Positions 15,918 through 25,836 are shown, counted from the stretch's first letter. The stretch: 34,330 bases of DNA from CAZITB01 sp964542055 (GCA_964542055.1 CAZITB010000012.1:1-34330), one strand, 5' to 3'. The notes: generated by a model from the letters alone, not told the origin. A program made the numbers and translations.

Positions 15918-16517
15918 ATGGAACCAAATAAAGTATACCGATGGATACTAAAAGAGCCCCTTTGTGCTAAAATCATAGCCGCCGCTTCACAGCCGTTAAC
16001 ATCCAGACAAATCTCCAAAAAAACAGGTATACCACAGTATATCTGCAGCTACCAGATTTCAAAACTGGTCAGAAATAATCTGCTCTACTGTTTGAACAGT
16101 TCTGCCGGAAACAGCAGGCTTTATTTCCCGACGAAGATCTGCCAAACCTATCGGAAACTCGTTTGCGATCATTTAAATCTGGCCTATACCGAGGTATACC
16201 TGCCGGATATAGACTGGGATATTTACGGGCGGCTGTGTTTCAATCACAGGACAGCTGTAATAAAGACACTGGATGAACCGATGCAGCCGTCTCAGATAAA
16301 AAGGCTGCTCAGGATCCAAAGGCCCAATATCAAAATAAGTGCCAACAATATAAGAGATATAATAAAACATTTTTTGAAAAGTAATGTTGTCAGCCCTGTG
16401 CAGGTCAAAAAAAAGATGCACCTTCGATATGAATTGACAGAGACCGGAAAACAATACAAACAGCTTCTCATGCTAGCTGAAGTGCCGCTCCAAGCAAAAC
16501 AGTTGAAAAGATATTAA
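15918..16517 (+). CDS. Two-domain winged-helix DNA-binding protein
   Basis: This 199-residue protein appears to contain two winged-helix units. The first, residues about 12-75, has LTSRQISKKTGIPQYICSYQ, a helix-turn-helix, followed by a wing (LNSSAGNSRLYFPT). The second, about 110-190, has MQPSQIKRLLRIQRPNIKIS and the wing HLRYELTETGKQY. Such paired domains are typical of transcriptional regulators in archaeal and bacterial mobile elements. It is followed 18 bases later by the coiled-coil gene and then the HerA-like gene, so it may regulate that unit. Ligand and operator are unknown. Confidence 0.6.
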   Translation: MEPNKVYRWILKEPLCAKIIAAASQPLTSRQISKKTGIPQYICSYQISKLVRNNLLYCLNSSAGNSRLYFPTKICQTYRKLVCDHLNLAYTEVYLPDIDWDIYGRLCFNHRTAVIKTLDEPMQPSQIKRLLRIQRPNIKISANNIRDIIKHFLKSNVVSPVQVKKKMHLRYELTETGKQYKQLLMLAEVPLQAKQLKRY

Positions 16518-16535
16518 TTTTGAGATAGTCAAAGG

Positions 16536-16931
16536 ATGATGTCAAAATTCAGAAAGAGTCTCGAAGATAAGGCCGATCATCTCTCTGCTATCGCAAATGA
16601 TGAAAACTGGGGCAGCAGTATCGCAGCTATGATAAGACGTGAAATCACACTTACCACAGACCAAATCAAACGGCTAAAGAACCGCCATGATGACCAACTC
16701 AAAAGACTGCTCAGGCTGGAATGTTATGTCTGCACCGATCTCAAACAGATGCAAAATCGTCAGCCCAGGTACCTGCCCTACCATTTCCCTGAAAAGGAGA
16801 AACTTAAACAGCGATTATTTGATATTGAAAAAGAACGTAGAAATCTGAGCCTGCGACTTGAAGAAAAAACTCAAAATCTGGAAGAGCGTCTGCTGTCATT
16901 GATAAATAAACACCAGCAGCTCGACTTTTGA
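16536..16931 (+). CDS. Coiled-coil protein, 131 residues
   Basis: The protein is mostly helical and charged, with a predicted coiled coil in the C-terminal half (EKEKLKQRLFDIEKERRNLS, then LRLEEKTQNLEERLLSLINK). The central segment LKRLLRLECYVCTDLKQMQN contains a single Cys pair. There is no membrane segment or catalytic motif. AAAGG touches the ATG, and a second Met follows at once, so either may be used. It lies between the winged-helix gene and the HerA-nuclease gene on the same strand. A structural or adaptor role for that ATPase is a guess. Confidence 0.6.
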   Translation: MMSKFRKSLEDKADHLSAIANDENWGSSIAAMIRREITLTTDQIKRLKNRHDDQLKRLLRLECYVCTDLKQMQNRQPRYLPYHFPEKEKLKQRLFDIEKERRNLSLRLEEKTQNLEERLLSLINKHQQLDF

Positions 16932-17070
16932 TCACCCTTTGTTTATATCCGGCAACAACCCTTTGCGCAAATTTCAAGTACAACTTTAAAATTACACGCT
17001 TTTTTTTATGTTTTCAGTTCATAGTTTTTAAGGCCGTTTTCCACTATAGGTCAAAGCAAAAACTCTCAAT

Positions 17071-19017
17071 ATGGATATCGAAAAAACAGCAGCTAAGCTT
17101 GGGCCCATAATGCCTGAAAAAGTCTCACACTGGATGAAAACCAGGCAGCTGGCCGAACCGGAGCTGAAATCTTTGATCGAAAAACAGATCATATCGACCG
17201 CATATCGGGTATTCGGTGATTTCAACAGCAAAATACTGCTTTCACTTCCCCCTGAAAAGATCGCCAAAGGTTCGATAGAGCTTGGAAACGTTCTCTACGA
17301 CAGTGAAAAATGGCCAATTGGGCTTAAATATGGAGAGCTGATCCAGAACACTGCCATTCTTGGCAGGTCCGGGGCTGGTAAAACAAATGTTACTTTTCAT
17401 ATGCTAAGCCAGCTAATTGAAAAGAACATTCCATTTATTTTTATGGACTGGAAAAGGACAGTTAGGCACCTTATACCAAATTTTAGAAGCAGGCTCAATA
17501 TTTATACTCCCGGCAGGAATCTGGTAAAATTGCCGTTTAATCCTTTTGTTGTACCACCTGGTATTGAATCAAATATATATGTCAACCAGCTTGTCGATAT
17601 TATCAGCCATGCATTTACACTCGGTGACGGCTCTCGTAGTTTAATCAGAAAAGCGATAGCTTCTATATACGCCCATGGCAATCTTTGTCCTACTACTGGT
17701 GATATTATCGCAGAACTCGAAAAAGTCCCTGACAGCGGCCGAGCCGGCGGCTGGAAGGTTACCGCGATGCGGGCACTGGAATCTCTTGAGTTTGCAGACC
17801 TGACATCGGACGATCAGATATCACAGGTAGATTTGGCTCATAAGATGCTCGGCGAAAATACTGTAATTGAAATGGATGGCCTTGCATCTGAAAGTAAGAA
17901 ATTCCTGGTACCTATATTGTGCTTATGGCTTTATTATGTTAGATTGAACTCACCTGAGCGTGAAAAGTTAAAACTTGTTATCTTCATTGAAGAAGCACAC
18001 CACGTCCTGCACAAACGAGCCCAGACTTCTAATGAAACTGTACTTGAAATGCTCTTTAGGCAGTGCCGTGAACTTGGAATCGGTATGGTGGTAATTGATC
18101 AGCACCCGCACCTGCTAAGTTCAGCAGCACTGGGAAATACCTATACCACGATATTTCTAAACCAAAAAGATCCATCAGATATCAATAAAGCTGCTGCTGT
18201 TTGCATGCTGGATACAGACGAAAAGAAGTATTTCAGCATGCTCCCTGTTGGACAGGGGATAATCAAACTTCAGGATAGATGGACAAGGCCTGTACATGTC
18301 AAGTTTCCGCTGGTTGAAATAAATAAAGGCTCTGTCACCGATGCAATGTTAGGCAGGTATTCCGCTGTGAAAAAGGCCGATTTAACGGGTTCAGCCCGGA
18401 AGAGCTCCCTGGCGACATATTTCGGCCAGGTTCCACGGGTTCCAATGTTTGATATAGCTTTAAATGACGCGGCTTTTAACTTTTTACAGGATATTTTCAA
18501 TTATCCTGATGATGGTGTAAAGCATAGATATAAAAGATTGAACTTAAGCACCGGTTCGGGCAACAGAGTCAAAGAATTTCTATTACAACAAAACTGGATA
18601 GAATCTCAAATGATCGAAACAGGCCAAACAAGAAAAGTTTGCCTGCGGCTGACCGAAAATGCCAGAAAAGCTCTTAAATTGGACAATTTAGAGCCTCAAC
18701 ATGGTTCCATAGCTCACGAATATTGGAAACGCTGCTATGCACAAAGATTTCGGGAACAAGGTTACCGGGTCCAGCTTGAAGTACCCAGGAAAACATCCGG
18801 CAGGGTCGATGTTGTCGCCGAGAAAGATGGAAGCAAAATCGCAATAGAGATCGAAACCGGCAAATCTGACTTTTTGCGAAATGTAAAGCAGGATCTAGCT
18901 TCAAAATATGACAAAGTAATCATTGTCGCCACCGATAAGTCAGCTTACAAAACAATCGAAAAAACACTGATGAAAATTGGCTTGATATTGCCAGGCAAAA
19001 TTGAGTTGATTTTTTAA
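17071..19017 (+). CDS. HerA/FtsK-type ATPase fused to winged helix and PD-(D/E)XK nuclease
   Basis: This 648-residue protein has three domains. Residues about 60-420 form a HerA/FtsK-like pumping ATPase, with Walker A GRSGAGKT at 98-105, Walker B LVIFIEEAH at 302-310 and a sensor-like VVIDQHPHLLS near 340. Residues about 455-535 form a winged helix ending in CLRLTENARKAL. Residues about 545-648 form a restriction-type nuclease fold, with GYRVQLEVP, D580 in SGRVDVVAE, and E593-x-E595 in AIEIETGKSD. ATPases of this superfamily move along DNA, often with a nuclease partner such as NurA. Here the nuclease is fused. It could act in DNA transfer, in processing, or in defence. No good ribosome site precedes the ATG. 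Confidence 0.8.
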   Translation: MDIEKTAAKLGPIMPEKVSHWMKTRQLAEPELKSLIEKQIISTAYRVFGDFNSKILLSLPPEKIAKGSIELGNVLYDSEKWPIGLKYGELIQNTAILGRSGAGKTNVTFHMLSQLIEKNIPFIFMDWKRTVRHLIPNFRSRLNIYTPGRNLVKLPFNPFVVPPGIESNIYVNQLVDIISHAFTLGDGSRSLIRKAIASIYAHGNLCPTTGDIIAELEKVPDSGRAGGWKVTAMRALESLEFADLTSDDQISQVDLAHKMLGENTVIEMDGLASESKKFLVPILCLWLYYVRLNSPEREKLKLVIFIEEAHHVLHKRAQTSNETVLEMLFRQCRELGIGMVVIDQHPHLLSSAALGNTYTTIFLNQKDPSDINKAAAVCMLDTDEKKYFSMLPVGQGIIKLQDRWTRPVHVKFPLVEINKGSVTDAMLGRYSAVKKADLTGSARKSSLATYFGQVPRVPMFDIALNDAAFNFLQDIFNYPDDGVKHRYKRLNLSTGSGNRVKEFLLQQNWIESQMIETGQTRKVCLRLTENARKALKLDNLEPQHGSIAHEYWKRCYAQRFREQGYRVQLEVPRKTSGRVDVVAEKDGSKIAIEIETGKSDFLRNVKQDLASKYDKVIIVATDKSAYKTIEKTLMKIGLILPGKIELIF

Positions 19018-19084
19018 AACAAAAAGGATTTCACAATTTAATCGAGGTGTAATAGTTTTTTCGCTTTTTGTTAGGCTCTCTCAA

Positions 19085-19228
19085 TCAGGTTATGAGTTCA
19101 ACCTCCGTTATACAGCAGCCCTGCTCATAGGTCCTTTCGTGTCCATCTCCTTCAACCTGTTCATATTCATATGGCGATCCAGATTCCACAGGGTACCTGG
19201 TATATGCCGCAGTCTGGCAGCGGCATTG
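19085..19228 (-). pseudogene. Possible remnant of a small protein gene
   Basis: Just after the stop of the 629-residue gene, a minus-strand frame of 47 codons reads QCRCQTAAYTRYPVESGSPY, continues EYEQVEGDGHERTYEQGCC and ends ITEVELIT before a TGA. Its composition looks protein-like and Cys-containing, but the frame has a stop directly upstream and no ATG, GTG or TTG at the start. It may be the broken tail of a small gene or chance. Confidence 0.3.
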
Positions 19229-19247
19229 TCACTAAATCATACACTGA

Positions 19248-21137
19248 TTATCTTTTGAGATACTCTTGTTCGACTCGTTTTGCCAACTGTTCTGATAGTC
19301 CCAAATCCCTGGCCTTTCTATTAAGATAAGCCCTTTCATTTCCATCAACTTTGCCATCGGCGTACACACCTTCAACAGAAGCCCTGTATTCATCTATCTC
19401 ATCAGGTACACAAGATTTTTCTATCTTATGTGCTTTTTCAATTGAAAGACCAAGCTCTTTTCTTTTTTGATCAAGCTGCTGTCTTTGTTCGAAAGTCGGT
19501 ATCGTACCATCATAAAATTGCTTACAGAAAGATTGGTATTTCCTTTTTATTGTATCTTCCATATGCCTACAGCAATTTTGAATTAACTGTTCAGCCAATT
19601 TAAAATCTACTCCAAGGCTGTCAGCTTTTTGATAAAGATACTCCTTCTCATCTTCATTCATAATGCCATCGGAATAAATGGTTTCTATCATAATCTGAAG
19701 TTCAAGTATTTCACGGGGCATAATATTTTTTTCGATCTGGAAAGCTTCATAATCCGACAGGCCAAGGTTTTGTTGAAGTTTGACCATTTCATTACGCTGG
19801 CTAGCTGAAGGTATCGAATCACAATAAAACTTTCTGCACATAACAGCATATTTTTCCTCCAGACTATTTTCTACTACCTCGCTATAATCTTCAATCAACT
19901 GAGTTGCCATATCTTTTTTTATACCCAACTCTTGGGCTTTTTTGTATAGATGCTCTTTCTCATTTTCATTCATCATACCATCTGCATATACAACATCTAT
20001 AGCCCCCATTAGCTCTCTGACCTCAGCAGAAATAACTTTTCTTTCTAATAATTTGGCATGTTCCACAGAAAAGCCCAATTCTTTCCGGAAACTTTCGATT
20101 TGCTTTCTATCTTCAGAATCAGGAATGCCGTCAGAATAAAATTTCTTACACATTTCTTGAAAACGACCATCAGGTGAAGTATCAGTATGTTCGCATACAA
20201 TATTTTCCAAATACCATTTAATGATCACAGAAAGGTCATCAAGAGCATCATTAGCGTCCTGTGCCATTATCTTACCACTTCTATGAGTAGCTATATTTCC
20301 CATATGTCTGACAGAATTCATACGAGCAAGAACTCTTGGCTCTATATTCCTGGTAAACTGATTATCATTTAAAATATAGCCAATTTCATTTTTTTTGGGT
20401 TCTTTAGACATTTTATTACGATATAAGTTTATAAGCAATTTTTCCAGAGCTGTTCTGGCATTGGTTAATGAGGCATTCGGGTCCGTCTTGGCATGATGGA
20501 CAGCCTGTTTTAGTTCAATTGATAAAACATTGACTTTTTCTCCCAACTCCATCAGATTGTGTTCGAGATTTAGGACTTTCCTGCTGGTATTTTGTATAGG
20601 ATCATCAATTGAAACATGGCAACAGCTTTTTCTGTATTCTTCGATCCTATGAAGCTGACTTTCTGAAAGCCGTGTCAATAATATTTCATTATTTTTTTCT
20701 AACAACAAAGAGGCCTTTTCAATATTTCTAAATAGTTTTTTAAGAAAAGCGTTAATCCTGCATTTGATAAGAGGAAAATACATCCCCATAATAATACCCT
20801 TGGTTTGAAAATCAAACTTCAATGTCAGCATAGTATGATTTTCATCCGAAGCTTTATACTGTAAATGAGCAACTGTCTGACTGCCACCAAACGACCAGGG
20901 CATCTTCACATCAGCCAGATAACTGATCTTGCCGAAAGTACTAGAAAACTTAGTTTCAGCAACATTGAGTTTTATTTTCAACAAAAGAAATGAGCCAAAA
21001 AGCTTATCTTCACTGTCTTTTGTAAGCTTGAGCAACTGATTTGTCAGTCCCATTGTTATATCAATATTTCTAATTGAAAAATACAACCAATTAACTGTCA
21101 CCTTAAGGATATCACCCTTTTCAATTTCTATTCTCAT
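19248..21137 (-). CDS. DUF4145 protein with three TerB-like tandem repeats
   Basis: This 629-residue protein has an N-terminal strand-rich region of about 140 residues that could be a START-like or lipid-binding fold. A DUF4145-like helical domain follows at about 215-330 (SLTNARTALEKLLINLYRNK, then NSVRHMGNIATHRSG). Three tandem repeats of about 100 residues fill the C-terminus. Each has the pattern FY.DGIP..E.R..., ELG(F/L)S, then YADGMMNENEKEHLY or a close variant, and a second ELG. Those half-repeats resemble TerB/EF-hand-like helices, with acidic residues that may bind metal. It is the third gene of a minus-strand operon behind the CDF-TPR gene and the 69-residue gene. DUF4145 often occurs in defence-type proteins. 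Confidence 0.65.
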   Translation of the reverse strand: MRIEIEKGDILKVTVNWLYFSIRNIDITMGLTNQLLKLTKDSEDKLFGSFLLLKIKLNVAETKFSSTFGKISYLADVKMPWSFGGSQTVAHLQYKASDENHTMLTLKFDFQTKGIIMGMYFPLIKCRINAFLKKLFRNIEKASLLLEKNNEILLTRLSESQLHRIEEYRKSCCHVSIDDPIQNTSRKVLNLEHNLMELGEKVNVLSIELKQAVHHAKTDPNASLTNARTALEKLLINLYRNKMSKEPKKNEIGYILNDNQFTRNIEPRVLARMNSVRHMGNIATHRSGKIMAQDANDALDDLSVIIKWYLENIVCEHTDTSPDGRFQEMCKKFYSDGIPDSEDRKQIESFRKELGFSVEHAKLLERKVISAEVRELMGAIDVVYADGMMNENEKEHLYKKAQELGIKKDMATQLIEDYSEVVENSLEEKYAVMCRKFYCDSIPSASQRNEMVKLQQNLGLSDYEAFQIEKNIMPREILELQIMIETIYSDGIMNEDEKEYLYQKADSLGVDFKLAEQLIQNCCRHMEDTIKRKYQSFCKQFYDGTIPTFEQRQQLDQKRKELGLSIEKAHKIEKSCVPDEIDEYRASVEGVYADGKVDGNERAYLNRKARDLGLSEQLAKRVEQEYLKR

Positions 21138-21189
21138 TCAGATAATCCCTTAAAATTAAACCTAATTTTCAAAATCTATCAGATAATTC

Positions 21190-21399
21190 CTAATATCGCG
21201 GACTTTGAAAATCTATCCTCACAACTTCTTTTGTTAACGGGTTGCGGCGATAAACACAAAAACCCTCATCATCATCATAACCATGCCATAAAAGCTCTGA
21301 AAATTGGATCAGTCTTGTATCTGTGGGTTTATTAACAACCATTGTAGAATTATAAGGAACATAAGCCTGTATTCTAAAATGATATGTATACCTTGCCAT
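21190..21399 (-). CDS. Hypothetical protein, 69 residues
   Basis: This small protein is rich in aromatic residues (MARYTYHFRIQAYVPYNSTM) and probably strand-rich. It ends RNPLTKEVVRIDFQSPRY. I see no motif or membrane segment. It starts 7 bases after the CDF-TPR gene stop and AGAAGG is present, so it is translated from the same message, with the DUF4145 protein following 52 bases later. It may be an adaptor between its two large neighbours; that is inference only. Confidence 0.6.
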   Translation of the reverse strand: MARYTYHFRIQAYVPYNSTMVVNKPTDTRLIQFSELLWHGYDDDEGFCVYRRNPLTKEVVRIDFQSPRY

Positions 21400-21406
21400 T
21401 TTTTAA

Positions 21407-23845
21407 CTAACCTTCTAATAAGACAATCAGCCTGTTTAATGGTCTAAAAATATTTTCTGAAATAAAATTCGGTTTTATCTTCTTATTTTTGTGTAAAAAT
21501 TTCAAGGCTTTTTCTAAAGATTCCAATTCATGTTCAAGAGTGGTTTGCACGTTGCCCAAAAGACCCTTCAAAGGCGAAATGAAATAATGTAAATCATCAA
21601 TTGCTATTTGCAACTGATTCAATTGCTGACAATTTTCCCGTATTTTATATTTAGCAATTTCTAATTTGCATACTATTGACTGAATTGCAGAATTACGAAA
21701 TTGCAGACCGCGACTCATTGAAATAAACAAAGCTTCAGATTTTATAAAGCACTTATACGCCTGCCTAAAAGAACCTATTTCGCCTAGATACCGACCCTCT
21801 AATCTCATCTTAAAAGCTTTTGAATAATTTGAAAAAGGTTCCATTTTTTCAAGCAGTTTGTTACATTCAGAAATCATATCACTTCTTTTTTCAGTATCGT
21901 CAACTAATTCACAAAACCACAAAAGAGCTTTTACAATAGCCTTCATAGCAAAAAAATTTGTTTTTTCTGCCTGTTCCGTTTGAACAATACGCCGGCAAAT
22001 ATCAAGCCCGAATATAATAGATTCACTATCTCGCTCCCAGAGACCTTTTTTAATCAAAGATTCGGCCCTTTTTACAAAAACACCTGATTCAAAGTGGTCC
22101 AATTGAGCTTTTCTGATTAGTTCTAGATCTCTAGCATAATATTCATCCGCTTTTTTAAACATGCCAGAGCGGCAATATACATCCGCCAGAGAGCCCAAGG
22201 TATAAGAAATCCCTATAATCTCGGTATCTACTGTTTTATCTTTTTTTATCTTTAGACTTTTTTCTAAAAGAACAGCCGCCTCTTCTAACTCATAAAGTAG
22301 CATTCTTTGATGCCCCCAAGAATTATACAATCTATCTGCTTCTGAGACAATGCCGCTTTCAAAATACAATCTTTCAGCTATTTTGTAGTAACTAGTTGAT
22401 TTATCAATATCATATTGATTGCTGCGTTCATAGTAAATTCCCAAAACAAAAGCACACTCAGCCTTTATAATTGCTGGGAATTCTTTGGAATCTTTTACTA
22501 TATCTTCAATGATTCCTGTAATATCTTCTATTTCAATGTCATATTTGGATTTATATAAATCTCCTGAAAGAATAATTCTAAGGAATCTCCATATCACAAA
22601 CATCACCTCTGAAGAATTGCAAATTTTAACATTATGTTCCATTTTCAAACTATTATCTGCTTCACTGGAAGCCAGACTATTAGGCCCGTCAATGTAAAGA
22701 ATTTTACAACAACATATCCATTTGTATAGGGGTTTTTCTTCATCTCTCAATTGCAACAAATCAATAGAATTTACAGCATTATAACTGCCGAGAATATCAC
22801 CTTTTCTAAAAATATGAAAACCTTCAAAAAGAATGCTTTTGTTATTTAAGCCCCATATCTGATCTAATAAAATTTCGGTCTCCATACCGAACTTATTTTC
22901 ATTATCGGATAATATTTCCAAATCAAGTTTAACTATAATATTTTTTCCTGTGCAAGAGAGATATTTTCGAATGGTATTTTCTGCGTTTTCCAAAATTCTT
23001 TGAGATTCGGTTTTTAATTTGTCTTGGATACATATGGTTCCAAAAACAAACAGCTGATCAGCCCTTGAAAAAGTTGTTAAAGGCAAATCTTTCCTGTCAA
23101 TCTTACAGCCATCTGGCAGATTAAGGTTTATATGTTCTCTCAATTCTGATAAAAATGATCTATCTAGGCCCGGATTCAACAAGTTCTTCTTGTTCTCCCA
23201 GAAAGATTTAATTCCATGATATAAAAGATAAGAACCAATCCCAAACAACATAACCCTTAAAAGCAACGAATGTATACTACCTATCATTTCCGGCCAGATA
23301 AAAGACATAGACCAAGCGGCAACCCCAGCTAATCCAGCACCTAATTCCAAAACAGCATCATGGCTTAGCTCATCGGCATCATCAACATATTCTCTCAAGG
23401 AATTTTTGATCGCTAATCTTTTTTCAAAAAAATATACTATCCATGAAATTACCGAGCAAAAAAGGAATACCAGGGACAATTTGGCGATACCTTCTCTGCC
23501 ATATGAAGAATTGTCGCTATTTCCGAACATCGCATTTTTAAAGCAGGTAACGGCCAGCAAAATAACACTGATACCAATAACCATACCTATAACATCCAAC
23601 AGTGGTTTTCTGCCTATTGGAAACTTTTCATCAGGTTCTTTTCTGGCAAAGTACCCTGCAATAGAAATGATTATATGCTCAATGATGTCAATAAGGCCAT
23701 GGACCGCTTCAATGATTAAAGGTATAGAACCCAACAAAAAAATACCAAAAACAGTTTTTATTGATGATTTGATGGCATAGCTTGCAATTACAACAATATG
23801 GATTATAAATTCAGCTGATTTTTGATTTTTTCGAGAATCACTCAT
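21407..23845 (-). CDS. Cation-diffusion-facilitator-like membrane domain fused to TPR repeats
   Basis: This 812-residue protein has an N-terminal membrane part of about 215 residues. It resembles cation diffusion facilitators: FLLGSIPLIIEAVHGLIDII in TM2 keeps the H49-xxx-D53 pair, and ARKEPDEKFPIGRKPLLDVIG is the loop after it. Further membrane segments lie near 85-105, 123-140, 165-185 and 195-215. The TM5 site is altered (ADELSHDAVLELG lacks the standard HxxxD), so metal transport may be lost. Residues about 225-310 could be the cytoplasmic ferredoxin-like domain. The rest, from about 420 to 720, is a TPR array (FKKADEYYARDLELIRKAQL, AFKMRLEGRYLGEIGSFRQA). The fusion suggests a membrane sensor or scaffold. 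It heads a three-gene operon. Confidence 0.75.
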   Translation of the reverse strand: MSDSRKNQKSAEFIIHIVVIASYAIKSSIKTVFGIFLLGSIPLIIEAVHGLIDIIEHIIISIAGYFARKEPDEKFPIGRKPLLDVIGMVIGISVILLAVTCFKNAMFGNSDNSSYGREGIAKLSLVFLFCSVISWIVYFFEKRLAIKNSLREYVDDADELSHDAVLELGAGLAGVAAWSMSFIWPEMIGSIHSLLLRVMLFGIGSYLLYHGIKSFWENKKNLLNPGLDRSFLSELREHINLNLPDGCKIDRKDLPLTTFSRADQLFVFGTICIQDKLKTESQRILENAENTIRKYLSCTGKNIIVKLDLEILSDNENKFGMETEILLDQIWGLNNKSILFEGFHIFRKGDILGSYNAVNSIDLLQLRDEEKPLYKWICCCKILYIDGPNSLASSEADNSLKMEHNVKICNSSEVMFVIWRFLRIILSGDLYKSKYDIEIEDITGIIEDIVKDSKEFPAIIKAECAFVLGIYYERSNQYDIDKSTSYYKIAERLYFESGIVSEADRLYNSWGHQRMLLYELEEAAVLLEKSLKIKKDKTVDTEIIGISYTLGSLADVYCRSGMFKKADEYYARDLELIRKAQLDHFESGVFVKRAESLIKKGLWERDSESIIFGLDICRRIVQTEQAEKTNFFAMKAIVKALLWFCELVDDTEKRSDMISECNKLLEKMEPFSNYSKAFKMRLEGRYLGEIGSFRQAYKCFIKSEALFISMSRGLQFRNSAIQSIVCKLEIAKYKIRENCQQLNQLQIAIDDLHYFISPLKGLLGNVQTTLEHELESLEKALKFLHKNKKIKPNFISENIFRPLNRLIVLLEG

Positions 23846-24281
23846 TCATTGTACCAAAAATATTTTATCATTTCTCAACCCTAAACAAAATACAGATACA
23901 ACTTTTTAGAAAAAGCAAAAATATTGTAAGCATTGACACAGGATTTTACAAGAAAAAAGTATTAAAACATCTAAATATCTTTTAAATTGGTTTATTTGTC
24001 AAGAAAACAGGTTAATTTCATAAAAATGAAAATATTTTTTACAGGTCCTGTCTGACTGATAATACTCAGATGAATCCGACATTGGCATGGATATAGATAG
24101 ACAGATTTGCAAGATGGGCGATTCGTGGCCGTATTTAAATGCTCCTGTCGCTAATTAATCAAAGAAATATAGAAACAAACGTCCAAATATTTCCCTTACC
24201 AAAAAAAATTTACAATCTAGTCGCTCTGGAATTATATTGTTTTTGGATCAAGGAAAGTTAACTTGACTAAAATTTAAAAAT
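23846..24281. other. AT-rich intergenic region, 436 bases
   Basis: This region separates the start of the CDF-TPR gene from the end of the HTH-methyltransferase gene, both on the minus strand. A TTGACA hexamer at 23933-23938 points rightward but has no clear partner hexamer or gene. No RNA gene or repeat is recognised. The CDF-TPR promoter is presumably here. Confidence 0.4.
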
Positions 24282-25775
24282 TCATTCTATAACATAAGTT
24301 TGCAGTTTATGCCAGAATCTATGCCGTGCATCTCCTATCTCAATCAATCCACGATCCTGCTTTAAAATATCAATATAGTCATTCCTGTCCCATAGTAATC
24401 TAATACGGAATGGAACTAACTTTTCTTTCCCAACTGGCCGCAATTTAATTTTCGCCTTTTCTTGAGCAAGTTTCGCTTCTGGTTGGGAAAGATTTGAAAA
24501 TTGTATATATATTCTTTTAGCCAGTAACTTGTTTTTCATAATCACATCTTGTAACAAATCTGTTCCAGCAACTGTTGATTCCAGACCAATTTCGCCAAAA
24601 CCATTCAATAAAGGTAAATAGGGAGGGTTACAAATAGCAATATCAAATGGTTTCACTTGTGAATCTAAGTCACTGGCAAACAATCCAACATGAGCTTTAA
24701 ATCTAACATTTTCAAGTTTTTTTCTGTTCAGAAACCAGTTCGTTGCTCCATAAAGATATGGTGTCATAAGCCAGTCACTTAAAGTTAAATCTGTAACATA
24801 GTGGTTGCGACAGGCAGCGATTATACCTAGAAAACCCGTTCCGGAACCTATATCCAAAATACTATTATATTTTTTTTCGAATAACCCATCTTCCTCCATG
24901 GCTTTTATCATATTGAATGAATCTGTGGAAGGTGGCCACAATTCAGGGCTGTTTCGCCAGTAAAATCTATTGCCCATGTATTCTATTACTATAAAGGATG
25001 TTGAAAAACGGCGATCTACTTCATCACCTATTTCTTTCGAATGTATTGGACAATTAAATTTTTTTTGGCTAATAGAAGGGGTATCACAATGGCAGTCCCA
25101 TAAAAGTTTCGGCGATTTTACTATAAGAATTTCGTTTGAATTGCAACAATAGGATATTTCTTTAAAATCGGAGGAGACATCAACTGTTAAACCAGGTTCG
25201 GGCAAATTTGACAAAAAGACATTCCTTTTGGTTGAATCTTTCAATGTCATATCTATTGATTCAAGTTCAACATTTTGCTCAATCAGACAATGCTTCAATA
25301 AACTTTTATAGTTATATTCAATCAAATGCCTACTTGCATTATGATGATCCCTTATCAATGGCAAAAGCCTATGATCAATTTCACGGAATTTTTCTGCCAA
25401 AAATTCAAAATCAACTAAGCTTTCATTTTGAATTTTTTTTTGCTCATGTAAAAGTTCCTTACAACTAATGTTTAGGGCATTGGCAATTTTTATTAGCATT
25501 TCATCATTATGGTAATTTTGTGAATGATTGGAATTTTTTATCTTAAAAGTTTGATCACGACTGATAAGTATTTCCTTGATATCTACTCCCCCAATCGCCT
25601 CAACTATAAATTTAAGTGTTGTTATTTGAGTTGGCTTACTTTTTTCTACTCTTTCTACAGAAGATTTTGAGACCTTTGCGAGAAAAGACAATTTCTCCTG
25701 CGTTAAACCTCTCTCTAAACGCTTTTGCCTTAACTTTTTACCATTGGGAATGACGCAATTACTACTTTTTGCCAT
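24282..25775 (-). CDS. XRE-family HTH fused to a SAM-dependent methyltransferase
   Basis: The protein has 497 residues. Residues 12-65 form an XRE/Cro helix-turn-helix (LRQKRLERGLTQEKLSFLAK, then VSKSSVERVEKSKP). Residues about 205-250 carry a Cys/His cluster (YCC, DCHCDT, NCPIH) that may bind zinc. The C-terminal half is a class I methyltransferase: motif I is ILDIGSGTGFLG at 306-317, and the catalytic NPPY is at 383-386 (AICNPPYLPLL). NPPY is used for amide or amino-group methylation of DNA adenine or of glutamine (HemK/PrmC type). Target-recognition regions are not obvious. It is transcribed away from the right cassette, so it may both bind and regulate that promoter. It is an unusual domain pairing. 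Confidence 0.8.
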   Translation of the reverse strand: MAKSSNCVIPNGKKLRQKRLERGLTQEKLSFLAKVSKSSVERVEKSKPTQITTLKFIVEAIGGVDIKEILISRDQTFKIKNSNHSQNYHNDEMLIKIANALNISCKELLHEQKKIQNESLVDFEFLAEKFREIDHRLLPLIRDHHNASRHLIEYNYKSLLKHCLIEQNVELESIDMTLKDSTKRNVFLSNLPEPGLTVDVSSDFKEISYCCNSNEILIVKSPKLLWDCHCDTPSISQKKFNCPIHSKEIGDEVDRRFSTSFIVIEYMGNRFYWRNSPELWPPSTDSFNMIKAMEEDGLFEKKYNSILDIGSGTGFLGIIAACRNHYVTDLTLSDWLMTPYLYGATNWFLNRKKLENVRFKAHVGLFASDLDSQVKPFDIAICNPPYLPLLNGFGEIGLESTVAGTDLLQDVIMKNKLLAKRIYIQFSNLSQPEAKLAQEKAKIKLRPVGKEKLVPFRIRLLWDRNDYIDILKQDRGLIEIGDARHRFWHKLQTYVIE

Positions 25776-25836
25776 TTTACGACCAGAACAAGAGTAAATA
25801 AAGATCAGATGCTGAAGACACTCAATTTAAATTATC

